DNA of 64,000 bases. It comes from Zeugodacus cucurbitae. Its lineage: Eukaryota; Arthropoda; Insecta; Diptera; Tephritidae. This document shows, piece by piece, positions 23,990 through 35,354 of this stretch. The stretch is taken from assembly GCF_028554725.1 (NCBI RefSeq), contig NC_071668.1, forward strand, positions 21,492,501 through 21,556,500. The letters run 5' to 3'. The first letter of the stretch is position 1, and the number at the start of each line of letters is the position of its first letter. Made by a program: the position numbers and the translations under genes. The notes beneath the pieces are model-generated. The model had not been told where the DNA came from and made no database searches. It saw nothing but the letters and a program-made list of their open reading frames with translations.

Positions 23990-25835
23990 GCGATCCGTCA
24001 GCAGTATTTGGGTGCAGACTGGCAGTTGTCTAAGTGAGGCTTTCTGTAGTTGTGGAGATTTATCCCTTGATCTAAACTGTGAATACTGGTGACTCAAAAA
24101 CCATATCTTCAGTCTTTTTTCAGACAAAGTATTATATGAAATCATCGAATCATCATTAAAGAAGCTCACTGGGACATGCAGCCGGTAAACAGTGAACTCA
24201 CACACTCTTTTTTCACTCTCTCACATCTTCTGCAACCCACACTTAAGTAGTGACAGCGCTGTGCTGTCGGTAAATCTCGACTCATCTTACCTTGCGACGT
24301 AGACAGCCTAGGCCGTTGTGACGCCGTTGCGGAGATGATGGCGATGCAAGGCTGAAATGGAATGGACGAAAGTTGATTGTTTGTTTTCATACATTTATGA
24401 CAGCCAAAGTGACAAGTGGCAAAACAATGCGGCTGCATGCCGAGTATGAGGGGCGTGGGGCGGGTAGGCATACAAAACAGCGCTCAAGCACGAAAACACT
24501 TAAAAATCAGCCAAAACAATAAAAAAGAGGGGAAAATCACGAAAGGAACAAAGTAGAGTGAATGCAAACAAACACTTGAGTGAAGCTTGAGCTTCGTGTC
24601 TGCTTTCTGCTTGCTGCTAGGAATGCGAATGCGTGCGGGAGTGCACGAAAATCGGGAGTGAGTCATGACTCATGAAGATGCGGGTGTGCTTACTCAAGGC
24701 AAATGATGATGATGAATATACAAATGCCGCCCACACATGTAGACTTGGGTATCATAAATTATTTAAATATATATTTAAACGTTTTCATTTAAAAATTTTA
24801 AGGCGAATGGAGTTTAAGACAAATATGCATGGCGGCTGTCGGAATTCTATAAATATGTGTTGTATAAATAGAAAGTAGGCATAATTAATACAATTTCTAT
24901 ATATAAACATACATACATATGTATATATAATACCGTTACATAAATTTATGCCTTGAAAAGCTCACCCTCAATCCCCTTCACACCGCCCTTTGAAAGTCAG
25001 CACAAAAAATAAAATAGAAATCTTCGCACTTTACGCCGCCACACTTAACCCCTTTTTCTGAATTTCCAGCTGCATAGAGTTTAACTTTTGTTATAGACTA
25101 CGCTGCACTTCGGCGCTCGCTCGTCTTCAGTTATAAATCGCATAATCCGGATTGTCGAACAAAGCAAGTTCCCCATCGTGCAAAGCTGAAAGTAAACACA
25201 AAGTGCTCTCAAACCCTTAATATCTGCTAACAGTGAGAGCGCGCGGCACAACAAAGCACCGTGGCTGGCGGGAGAGGAGTAGGCGGGTGTATGGCAAATG
25301 GTGGGACGAAAATAAGAAGTGAAGATGACAAAAAGTATTGTTTACCCATAATAGGCGATTAAAAGTTTATTGTATACTGCATGAATATGGTAGCATGCGT
25401 AGAGCTTTTGTGTGAGCTTTATACTCGTGATGATTTAGATGAATGTGGTATAAGTACTTTGGATTGAACTTGTGGTGGGGAAGTGAAAAATTGTCGATAT
25501 ATTATTAAATCGGTATGGAGAGAGAGCTCTTTAGTTCAACTAACAGACAGCGAATGGCATTGTTTGATTTACAGACATATATTTTGTAAGCTATATACTT
25601 TTCTAAGCTTAAGAGGTCATGTCGTTTCAAAAGTTCGAGTCTATGAATGTAAACTAAACATTTACTGTCCCAATTGCATATTAGTTAGTATGCGAATGAT
25701 ATTAGATCACATTAGTACCTTATAGCTTCTCTCGCATTCGTTTAGAGGAATTCCAGATAACCAGAGCAACGTTAGCTTTGTATCTCAGAGAATTATTAAA
25801 CAGACGAGTTCGGGCGAACCCAAGCAATCTATGTA
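23990..25835. other. Non-coding sequence
   Basis: No supported gene. At about 25125 TCAGTTATAAATCGCAT resembles an insect initiator in a less AT-rich patch (25060-25290), with no coding sequence attached. A TACATACATATGTATA run lies at about 24911-24926. Confidence 0.4.
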
Positions 25836-25837
25836 TA

Positions 25838-26570
25838 TCCGTTGCCAATGTTCTGAGGACCATAAATCTTGCGCAAAATTTGCGCTGGCGAATACCGCAG
25901 ACGATGAAACGATGAGCTGTACGAGTTATACGACGACATTGACATAGTTCAGCGAATAAAAAGACAGCGAGTCACCCTGTCTGAAACCTTGTTTGGTATC
26001 GAACGGCTCGTAGAGATCCTTTCCAATCAACTTACAAAGCCGTATTAGTTTTGCCAAATTCAGACATCGCGGCGTAAAGGCAGCTCCTTTTCGTGCTGTC
26101 GAAAGTAGCTTTAAAGTCGACAAAAAGATGGTGTGGGTCAATCTTTTTTTCGCGAGTCTTCTGCAAGATTTGGCGCATGGTGAATATCTGGTCAGTTGTG
26201 GATTTTCCAGGCCTAAAGCCACATTGATAAGGTCCAATCAGTTTCTTGATGGTAGGCTTTAGTCTTTCACACAGTACGCTCGATAGAACCTTATAGGCGA
26301 TATTTAGGAGGATTATCCCACGGTAATTGGCACAGAAAGGTGGGATCTCCTTTTTTATAGATTGGACAGTGCACACGGAGATTCGCCGTCGTATTTTAAT
26401 ATTTAGGTTGCTTTGTTGTTCTTCAAGCGGGTAATTGCCATTCGAATTTCTTCATGATCGGGTAATGGAACATCTGTCCCATCGTCATCGATTGGGGAAT
26501 CGGGTTCGCCATCTCCTGGTGTTATACTTTCACTACCATTCAGCAGGCCGGAGAAGTGAAAGAATATCCG
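25838..26570 (-). pseudogene. RTE-like LINE relic with internal rearrangement
   Basis: Minus-strand coding remains run from about 26540 (PDHEEIRMAITRLKNNKA, linker before the fingers) through VCTVQSIKKEIPPFCANYRG, NIAYKVLSSVLCERLKPT, CGFRPGKSTTDQIFTMRQ, HHLFVDFKATFDS (motif A Asp, about 26115) and EPFDTKQGFRQGDSLS (motif B) near 25975. A frameshift and a roughly 30-bp deletion separate motif A from motif B. After motif B the element is rearranged. A segment that reads DELYELYDDIDIVQRIK on the PLUS strand (about 25886-25970) abuts a minus-strand piece encoding ILRKIYGPQNIGNG (25838-25880). YADD is missing. Closely related to the 7.05-8.04 kb copy. Confidence 0.85.
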
Positions 26571-26574
26571 ATAC

Positions 26575-26938
26575 TGATACAGTCTTCCCTTACTAAACTA
26601 TGGTACTACCAGAGTAAAATACCTTTAAAAGAGGAACTGCTAAGTAGAGAAGTCCTGAAATGTTAGAAGTCTGAAAGTTTCCTTTATTCCCCTCATGTTT
26701 AGTTTCCAAGTGGACGATACAGAAAGCCTTCAGTAAGGCAAGGATGCAAATTTAAGAGACACCATCTAGATGGTAATTAAATAGAGCAAAAGCTCATAAG
26801 TTAAAGGTGTTCTAGGGTCGGACCCATTCTAGACATACATCCACTCATTTTTTAATTAAATTTTTCGGAAATAAATCGCTAGCTAATATAATTGCAACAT
26901 TTTGGTTTTGTTACTTGTCTGGGTGTGGACTTAATCCT
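26575..26938. other. Non-coding spacer
   Basis: Nothing recognised. Confidence 0.4.
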
Positions 26939-26939
26939 G

Positions 26940-27725
26940 TAAAGTTCGACTTTGGATATATCTTTAGATATTGTTGGATGTCTTCTGAATTCCCACGGAA
27001 CTTACAAATCTAAAATTGTTTTCTCTTCGATCCTACTATGGAGCTCGCAATGATTACTGACCAGAACATATCTTGAAATCGAGATGACCTTGGAGACCTT
27101 GAATTTACTTCAAAGCCAAACTAATAAACCCACATGCCATAACAGTTATAATTATATGTGTATACACTCAAAAGTAGGCCCCTCTTTTTTCCCACCGGTG
27201 TTGTTGTAAAACATTTAAATATCGATTATACCAGTTAGCGAATCGAACAATCAACAGTTATAATCGATAATATTTAATTTTTTCGCGAAACAACTGTAAT
27301 ATGAAATGTATACCAGTTGTTTGTTCAATTCACCAACTGGTATAACAAATTTATACCAGTTTTCAGTTACATGCCCCAACTGGTATAACTTGTATATTAT
27401 ATTTATACCAGTTATTTGTTCTATTCGTTGGTTTTTCATTAAGCCACTAAGTAACTACTTCTTGGTTAATCGAAAAATAAACTGATATAACCGTTAATAT
27501 TTTGCTTGCTGTCTTCTGAACTCCAAAGAAACTTAATCCAAGCCTGTTTTTATCCAGTTCAACGTAGGAGATAGCAATCATTACTTCTCTGAACGTAACC
27601 TCAAATCCACCAGACACCTTGTCTATAACTCAAAGACTTACTAGTCTCCCTAGATGTCATAACAGCTACAATTATATGTGCATACACGCATGGAAGTCCC
27701 ACCAGTGCTGTTGTAAAACCATTTA
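26940..27725. repeat. Diverged tandem duplication split by hairpin array A
   Basis: The segment 26960-27225 and the segment 27507-27725 share order and sequence: GTCTTCTGAA...CCAAGGAAACTT-like starts, AGCAATGATTACT/AGCAATCATTACT, GCCATAACAGTTATAATTAT and GTCATAACAGCTACAATTAT, then CACCAGTGCTGTTGTAAAAC-like ends. They are diverged copies lying in direct orientation. Array A (27227-27413) sits between them, just after the TTGTTGTAAAACATTTAAA end of the first copy. Confidence 0.65.
27227..27413. repeat. Alternating inverted-motif array A (26-bp step)
   Basis: TATACCAGTT at 27227, 27309, 27352 and 27404 alternates with its inverse AACTGGTATA at 27335 and 27378; a degenerate inverse AACAGTTATA lies at 27253. 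Most neighbouring motif starts are 26 bp apart, giving a 10-bp stem with a 16-base loop; one step is 17 bp and one about 56 bp. Frames crossing it are repeat translations. The flanking spacer (AATCGA-AC then AATATTTAATTTTTTCG) is shared with array B at 29648-29935. Confidence 0.9.
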
Positions 27726-27886
27726 AGCTTCATCTTGTAACGCCTTGAATAGCCGGCCTTTACGAGATAACGAGTTATGTCCACAGCACACCCAGACTTT
27801 ACTCCAACACACAACAAACCAAATTTAATTACATGCACAATTGAGTTGCAGCAGGATTTTGACAAGGCGATAAATTAAAATGCTGC

Positions 27887-27917
27887 GCACACACACACAC
27901 GCAGAGAGAGAGAGAGA
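27887..27917. repeat. (AC)n(AG)n compound microsatellite
   Basis: A CACACACACAC run is directly followed by a GAGAGAGAGAG run. Confidence 0.9.
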
Positions 27918-28018
27918 TGGAGATGGCGAGAGTAAAGTTGAAAATTAACGCCGTACTTTACCGGCAGCCTAACCGGCTATCGAGCGTGCCTCCAACTGGC
28001 CATTATCCAGACAATGCC

Positions 28019-28041
28019 GGTTGTTGTTGTTGTTGTTGTTA
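28019..28041. repeat. (GTT)n microsatellite
   Basis: Seven GTT triplets in a row, giving poly-Cys in one frame. Confidence 0.9.
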
Positions 28042-29647
28042 TCGCGCACTCAAATTAATGAATTTCGCATACTTTGACAATGCCACACGGCTGCCGGTTG
28101 CACCGGTTGCCATTGTCATTGTTGCCACCGTTTCAGTGAAAACGTGCCACGCGGCTATGTTGCATGGCATTTTATGCAAACATATGCACCTTTACTCGCT
28201 TAACGGTATATTCATATACTATATGTGACAACGTTGTTTTACTGTGCGTGTGCCTACTATCGTACAACAGTGTGTTGGTGGCAGCTAGACAGTGCCATTC
28301 ATTTGTTGACCGTAATTAATTTTTTGACTGGGAGCATATGCAGGAATATACCCCATACATATCTACATAATACCGCTGGTGAAATTTCTTTTTTGCATTT
28401 TTGTTGCTGTCGCTCTATGCTCGAGAGTGTGTCTGTGTATTTGCTCAGTTGCAAATAAGAAGAACATGCTTTATGGCCGCCCGCTTTGTGTGTAACGGCG
28501 GTTGGTGCAGCTTTGAAAGGATTCATAATTGCAAAAGTGTCCAAGTGTCCGGTGCATTGAAGGGACACACAGAGAACTCGCTCAAATGCTGGCCGCTACC
28601 CGGTAGAGAGTGCTGCTGATGTTGGATTACTGTACACTTATGACATTTTAGGATGGTGTCAATTACATATTTAGATGGTTTAACTCTGGATAAATGCCTG
28701 AAGACTACTCAGAAGACTCTATATCAAATCTTGACTTCGATTTGTAAGAGTGTATATTCTTCTTCTTCTTCGAGGAGTATATGATTTCCTAGATGGCTTG
28801 GTAGGTTTGTTTTAGTTTAGTTGAGAGGCTGATCCTTGTGTTTGAGGCCGCAGTGGATCTTGGACAGCTAGAAGTCTATGGAACCAGATGACCCTCATGT
28901 ATCGAAAAGAACGCTTTGTGTTTTACAAATCTCTTGAGTCTGCTAACATCAACCCAGTTCACTGGGTACGTCGAAGGTATGCCTACCGAGTTGCTACAAC
29001 CTTAGTTTGGTGAGAGCTAGACATTGGAGGAGAAATAGCCTAGATGATTTCATCTCGCCTTCCTCCATACAGATTTGGAAGATTCGATAAAGTCTGCAGT
29101 TCACCGCATGTGTATCTATTGGACAGCAGTCCTATGATTGCGACAAGTTGAAACCCTGATGAGACAGAGCACTTCGAAGAAACTTCAATCCAGGCCAGAA
29201 GGATCTTGTAGCCATAGCCTGTTTGCTGTCCAGTGTATACCGAGCTCACGTGAGGTCTGTATGTTCAACGCGTGAGCTCATGAGGACCACACGGACTCCC
29301 GAATTGATCAAATAAGTTGTCCAAAGAGCTGTCAAAGTGTGTTTGACATTTTTGTAAAGTATCACTTGACACATCCTTATACGGCAGTCTTCATAAGAGT
29401 TTTTCGATATTACTACTTGATGAGCGAGAGTGAAATTGGTTCATTTTGATATTTCGAAAATGTCAGAGACAGAAAAACGGACGGTAGTCGTACAAAACGG
29501 CTGTGATATTTATTTTAGACGTTTCAATTCTACAGATTGCTGGCTTTATTGTGTTTTGCTATCTAGTCCAAGAATTTACGTAGAAAAGCAACAACAAATG
29601 TATCCCATGAAAAGCCATAAGATATTTCTGATTAATTTCTGCTCAAT

Positions 29648-29935
29648 TATACCAGTTTTCGAATCGAACAGTCAACTGGTATAATTGGTAATATTTAATT
29701 TTTCGAGAAACAACTCTAAAATTAAATTTATACCAGTTGGTTTTTAATGCGACAACTGGTATAACATATTTATACCAGTTTTCAGTTGTATGCACCAACT
29801 GGTATAACTTGTATACTATATTTATACCAGTTATTTGTTCGATTCCCCAACTGGTATAACTGGTATATTGCATTTATGCGAGTTTTTGTTCCATTCACGC
29901 ACTGGTATAACTCGTTTATTGCATTTATACCAGTT
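29648..29935. repeat. Alternating inverted-motif array B (26-bp step)
   Basis: TATACCAGTT occurs at 29648, 29729, 29771, 29823 and 29926 (degenerate TATGCGAGTT at 29875). Its inverse AACTGGTATA occurs at 29674, 29754, 29797 and 29849 (CACTGGTATA at 29900). Orientation alternates strictly and steps are 25-27 bp, apart from one 17-bp and one 55-bp step. Each motif could pair with the neighbour on either side. It shares its irregular first spacer with array A, so the two arrays are copies, and B has about four more motifs. Non-coding. Confidence 0.9.
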
Positions 29936-29939
29936 GTTT

Positions 29940-30960
29940 AATCGACTCGCATATTATGCACTAAGCTACACATGTAATCGAGCTACTATTTCATTGGTTT
30001 GCCCTACATAAATACATATTTCTTCCAGTACTGGGTATCATATTAATTTTCGAAAAGCCCGTGTGGTTATTTCAAGCATTTCGCCGACATTTGTAGCTTT
30101 ACATGCTATGCTCATATGCTTGTATGTATGTGTAAGTTTACTAGTCTCGTGCCCTAACTAACTGTATACAATCACAGCTGCAACAGTTTTAATGGCAACA
30201 AGCGACTCGTGAACACTTGTAAATATGTCGAAAATTGCAATTGTCCAGAACACCATAACGTCCGATTGCCGCTTCAACCAACCAACCAATCGGCTCTAAT
30301 GTGTATGAGGAGGTGAAATTTGAAAATTACATTTTGTTTGTCGAAAAATGCATCAGTGCAATGGCGAATGACAATGCAAAATAAATGTATTCGAGCAGTA
30401 GCTATATACCTACCCATATAGATGTATATATATTTGCTTAGCTATACCCATACATATTATATATGCTTATGTAGCAAGTTGGCCCAGGTGCTCTTCTATT
30501 TACTTGGCTTTGTCTGAAAATTTCGTGAAAATCCCAGAAAATTTATATGACAACCAAATTTTCCGAATCTCCATTAGAGTTTGCTTAATGAAAAGCATAG
30601 AAATTTAATGCACCATTTTGGTTTTTGTATGTATGCCATTGAATACATAGTAAGTAGTTTCTTAATTTCTTAAATTCGGGCTTGTAAAGGGTGTTTTTCA
30701 CGGCATGTGAATTTAGCTTTATTATTATTATTATTAAAGGTAAGGGTGTGGACGGTTTCGTCACTGCCGGCAGGGATCTGCCCGGACACTATACGTTTTG
30801 AAGTCTGTTTTGTTTTTGTCCGATCTAAAATGGTACCCAATTAGTGTCGCTATCCACCTTCCTTTAATGTCTTTAATGGTTCCAAGGTTGTATCGGTTAG
30901 GAAGCCAAGGCGAAGTTTGACGCATGACCTTAGTAGGCAATGAGTTCAGAGCCGATCAGC
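29940..30960. other. Non-coding sequence
   Basis: No supported gene. An ATT triplet run lies at 30720-30736, and TATA/TATG-rich patches at about 30408-30465. Confidence 0.45.
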
Positions 30961-30964
30961 GTAA

Positions 30965-31440
30965 AGAGGGATTCTGCTCTACCTCTTCTTCTTCTTGACT
31001 GCTTACGCGGCTATAGCCGAGTCCACAACAGCGCGCCAGGCATCTCTCCTTTTGGCAGTTTGCCGCCAATTGGTAATACCAAGTGAAGACAGGTCCTTCT
31101 CCACCTGGTCCTTCCATCGGAGTGGAGGCCTTCCTCTTCCTCGGCTTCCACCAGCGGGTACTGCATCGAAAACTTTCAGAGCTGGGGCACTTTCTTCCAT
31201 TCGAACAACATGACCTAGAGGATGGAGTCATATGTAGAAGTAAGTGAGGAAAGTTTCTGACTGCCATTCACTTGGGAGTGGCCAGGGACGATTCTTTTGC
31301 ATGTGGCTCAAGCAGCTCACGACTTCCGGTCTTAGACCAATTATCCTCTGGGTAGCCAACAGACATCCGTTCCATCACATAAAAACGAATAGGCAATGAA
31401 TAGAAAGCAACAGTCTCGGATAAGGAGTCGTCTCTACCGC
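30965..31440 (-). pseudogene. RTE-like LINE 3' end, internally deleted
   Basis: The minus-strand frame 31200-31003 encodes the C-terminal tail: MEESAPALKVFDAVPAGGSR, GRGRPPLRWKDQVEKDL, LGITNWRQTAKRRDAW and AVVDSAIAA, then a stop, followed by an AAGAAGAAG-rich tail. The residues before it read GHVVRM. Upstream on the element (31270-31440) is a block also found upstream of the tail in the 50-kb copy (50585-50800). It contains GGCCAGG-ACGATTCTTTTGC and CCTCTGGGTAGCCAACAG. Everything between (RT core and the VYLG segment) is missing. Confidence 0.8.
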
Positions 31441-31444
31441 TTCA

Positions 31445-32975
31445 ACTTAATGATGACGGGAGAGGAACGTACTTTGAGGCTTCCCAGGATTTTAACGGGA
31501 CGGTGGTAGTCTTGACATTAACTATTTCTGAAGGATGTCGCCTCCGCATACTCAGGTGGCCTAATATCTCGCCTACCAGCCTAGGTTACCCCCAGGGTAC
31601 ACCGCTAGGAGGCGAGCTCTCTTATATCACATTATTTAGCTTATTTTTCTAACATAAAAATCTCAAGAAGTGAGGTCTGGCCAATACTGAACTTAGAGCT
31701 GAATTCGACAGTTAAGAAAGTCTTGGGTCGTTTGTTGATAAAATGGAGTAAAAGATATTTGAGTCTGAGACCACTTTTAACAAGTTTTTTTTTGCTCCAT
31801 CTGGAAGCATCATCTATTTTACACTCACAGCTCGAATAACAGTAACTGAAAATGCCTAAAATTTAACAGGTAAAACCTCGAATTAGTGCCTTCCAAAAGT
31901 CATTAAACCCATTCAGTTTAAACATCCACTAATTGATCGATTTACGACTACTCACATTCCAATTATCCATTAATAGCAGCTGTCCGTAAAAATCATGCAC
32001 ATTTAACTGTAAATTACTCAAATCCGAAATTAATTTCATTTAGTTTAAATCTCTCTCGCCATGTTAATGCTTTACACATTGTGTCACTGTGTGGGGGGGA
32101 CGAGTGCGTCAAGTGTGTCGAGTATTTGGATTGCTGCATTCCTCTTTTACAAACCCTCCCCCGTCGTCCCCGCCACCATGCGCACAAACCGCATTTTAGG
32201 TCACTCCAGCAATGCAACATGTAATTGGAATTGTTTTCAGTTCTGTACGTCTAAATCCAAATCGAACAGTCCGGCAACATACAGAGATTTGAATATATTG
32301 CACTGTGAATGCCTGTGCGGCGTTGAACCAGCTCGCAGGCTCGAGCTTTGATGCTCGAACCACAAGAGACAATTTGGCAAGTGAAGTGATGGTGGCCTTG
32401 GGATAAACGCACACGTTACATGGGCGGACATTTGAGTATGCACTCTACTGGCTGCCTACGCAGGAAGTCTATACAGGGTAATAAGTGGAAGACATGCGAG
32501 TGTTTAGTGTTGTATCTACTCATTTCGGTAGGTATAGATGTGTGTATGGCTGTGCTTCTGTGTATATATATGCTGTGAAATTATCGATTTCGAGATCCCG
32601 AGTCTTCTGCTTGATATACATCTCTTTTAGTAATGCATTTATACTGCTTTTGTGACTCACTGGCTCAGGGTAGTTGAATATGGGTCGAAGATTGCGGAGA
32701 AAGGGGTTGGAGGATCGTTTTTCAAGCAGATGTGTGTGCCATAAAGGTTACAGTAGATCTACTACTCCGGAACGCAACCCACTTCAAAGAAAACACTAGC
32801 CACTCCGATATCAGGAGCTCATTAACCGCGAGATCGAGATTCATTATCTAACTAACTAAACACAGCACAGTTAATTCATGGTTAGACATTCGGTAGTTCT
32901 TGGCTGCAATGTTATCGTAGGAAACCGTAAAGCAGATGTCCATGTAAGGATAGACAGTATAAACAGTGGAATAGG
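31445..32975. other. Non-coding sequence
   Basis: No supported gene. Frames at 32014-32443 on both strands overlap one another and have no domain. Confidence 0.4.
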
Positions 32976-32977
32976 AA

Positions 32978-33333
32978 CAGATCATCGCTGTTTTCTTGCA
33001 GATTACTACTGGATGGCTGCGCTTGGCAAGCTCTAGTCACTAGTCGTAGTCCCAACATGTTTCTGACCCGACCTGTGTGGGGTATTCGCCGTTGCCAATG
33101 TTTAAGGGAACGTAAATCTTCCGAAAAACCTTTATCTCGAAAACTTGTATCGTCTCAGATCATCGCTGTTTTCTTGCAGATTACTACTGGATGGCTGCGC
33201 TTGGCAAACTCTAGTCACTAGTCGTAGTCCCAAAATGTTTCTGACCCGACCTGTGTGGGGTATTCGCCGTTGCCAATGTTTAAGGGAACGTAAATCTTCC
33301 GAAAAACCTTTATCTCGAAAACTTGTATCGTCT
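32978..33333. repeat. Recent 178-bp tandem duplication
   Basis: The segment 32978-33155 is repeated at 33156-33333 in direct orientation with two visible base differences (CAAGCTCTAG versus CAAACTCTAG, and CCAACATG versus CCAAAATG). The unit joins non-LINE sequence to a minus-strand LINE fragment beginning near GGGGTATTCGCCG. The low divergence implies a young event. Confidence 0.95.
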
Positions 33334-33440
33334 CATCGGGTGCTGACACCGTCTGTGCTTCTGCACTATAAAGCAGAACGGAAATAATGAGGGACTTGTA
33401 GAGTTTGGTTTTTGTTCGTCGAGAGGGAACTTAGAGATCT
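33078..33440 (-). mobile_element. RTE-like LINE fragment, partly duplicated
   Basis: On the minus strand both duplicated units encode VFRKIYVPLNIGNGEYP-like residues, matching the RKIYGPLNIGHGEYRRR segment of the 7-kb copy. Beyond the second unit, 33334-33440 matches the TKTKLYKSLII region of the 50-kb copy (AATGAGGGACTTGTAGAGTT). It is truncated at both ends. Confidence 0.75.
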
Positions 33441-33444
33441 ACTA

Positions 33445-35100
33445 CTAGGCTGAAATTCTTACGACTTCACATCTCCAGTTATTCAGCTGAGCTAATGGTA
33501 ATCGAAATGAACGATCCAAGCAGACTTTTGGCACGTGTCTAAACTTTGTCGAGACTTCAGATCCAACTAAAAGTTTTTATGACTTCACAAAGGACCGTCC
33601 AAGATTGCACGACTCGTCTTAATAGAGATCACCTATAAAACCAAAACTTAGAAACAATAAGAAGGAGAACATCCTGATGTCAGTATTTTGGTAATGAAGT
33701 CCACATTGGATGTCCAGAATTTGAGGACCTCACTGTAATGAGGATGAACCAAACAGATCATGTCAACAATCTCATCAGGTTTATCAGGGATCCCAGTCAG
33801 TATGACGTGTATGATTTAACGAAGTCCACTTCCTCCAAAATATACTAAAAAATCATACTTTAATCACATCTAATTCGATATTGTCATCGCTAACTCATAG
33901 GCATGCTATGCATCATATGTACGAACTCAACTCAACGGGTGAATAAACTAGTAAGGAGCAAAATGACGCCTGCCAATGGGGTGCAATGTGAGCTTAGACA
34001 CGAGCATAAGCAACGGCGGCAACTACCATACATAACAGTCAGCCAGCCAGCTAACTGCGCTTCAACAACAATCACGTTTGGTTGGCATCAGAAATCAACC
34101 GCAGGGTATTTGGATATAATTTCTAATTAGCCGCTTGGACGGATGCGCTGTCTGTCGCTTTGTGCTGAGCAATTCGCTTTCGGTCGCGGCTTTGGTTAAC
34201 GGTGTTAGATAACCGACCACTAGAGAGCGACCGGGGTTTTGTTGTAAGGCATCATATTTGGTAGCATATTGAACGGATGTTAATTTTTTCATTTTATTCG
34301 TCTTTCACTACAGAAGTAGCTACTGAGTAATGTTACACTTTGAAAGCGGAGGCGGCAATCGTTCGAGTTGTCGAAAGTTTAGTTAGAAGCGAAGAAAATT
34401 TTTGAAAGCTTTTGTGGTTGCTTTGAAATTTGTTTGGTGAAACTCTCTTGAAATCAGTCTTATTCGAGCTGCCATGATTTTTAAACTGATATCTGAAACT
34501 TGGACGATATAACAAAGGACTTGAAAATTCTGTAGAGGAATTGAAAGACAGCCATTAGGGGGCCTATTAACTATGGGTAACTTTAGTGTGAAGCTGTTAT
34601 GTTAGGTCCATTACTACTGGTTTCATTCGCACTCTTTAAGTCCTTTTTAAACCCAATTTTCATTGACATATTTTGTCACCATTTTCGTTCGTTTCATTTC
34701 TTCGAACTTCAATTCGAAAGTTTATTTTCTGTTTATCGAAAGCCAAATATTTAGTTCCGCAATTGTATACGAAAGTTTTTAACTCGTCTAAATTGTGGTA
34801 GTCTTCATCATGGGCTTCGCTGTTGGCAACTAAACACACATTGACTTCTAAAATACTCCTTAAACTAATCAGTGCACAAATCTTTCAATCACCTTTTCAA
34901 ATGCACTCGCCTCGTCAATTGCAGGAATTGCTGCAACTCTGTTTGTTTTGTTGTAGGCATTCTTGTGTTGGCATCGATTTTGTAGCAATAGCTTAGGCAA
35001 TAGTTGTTGTAATTACCACAGTGGCTACTGGTGTGAGTGCCAATAGTATTACAATGAGTGTCCTAATGGGAAATATTTCAGGGTTTATATATCCAATAAA
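33445..35100. other. Non-coding sequence
   Basis: No supported gene or repeat family recognised. Confidence 0.45.
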
Positions 35101-35103
35101 AAG

Positions 35104-35352
35104 CCTTTTCAGACAGTTGATCCAGGCCTCGTTCAGGATCTTCGAATGATCCTCTGTCAAATTATAATGAATCAATGCACAGTTGTGAGCTTCCAGCGAT
35201 TCCGTTATGAATAGGTATCAGTACACTGGCCTTTTCAGACAGTTGATCCAGGCCTCGTTCAGAATCTTCGAATGGTTCTCTGTCAAATTATAATGAATCA
35301 AGGCACAGTTGCGAGCTTCCAGCGATTCCGTTATGAATAGGTCTCAGTACCC
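35104..35352. repeat. 126-bp tandem duplication
   Basis: CCTTTTCAGACAGTTGATCC begins both units, at 35104 and 35230. The units run through AATCTTCGAATG, CAAATTATAATGAATCAA and CCAGCGATTCCGTTATGAAT with a handful of substitutions. No coding frame is shared. Confidence 0.9.
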
Positions 35353-35354
35353 TG

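Larger units (their letters stand above)
27730..29640. other. Non-coding sequence with microsatellites
   Basis: No supported gene. It contains (AC)n/(AG)n at 27887-27917 and (GTT)n at 28020-28039. The short frames at 27917-28619 depend on these repeats and carry no domain. Confidence 0.45.

Noticed and set aside
29643..29873. Minus-strand 76-codon frame with repeated YQL/NWY residues (and its partner at 27251-27439)
   Set aside because: Translation of the alternating 26-bp arrays; a 52-bp period changes frame, so it is not a coding repeat.
27227..29935. Hairpin arrays as a CRISPR-like array
   Set aside because: Motifs alternate orientation, spacers are partly similar to each other, no cas-like genes, and the genome is animal.
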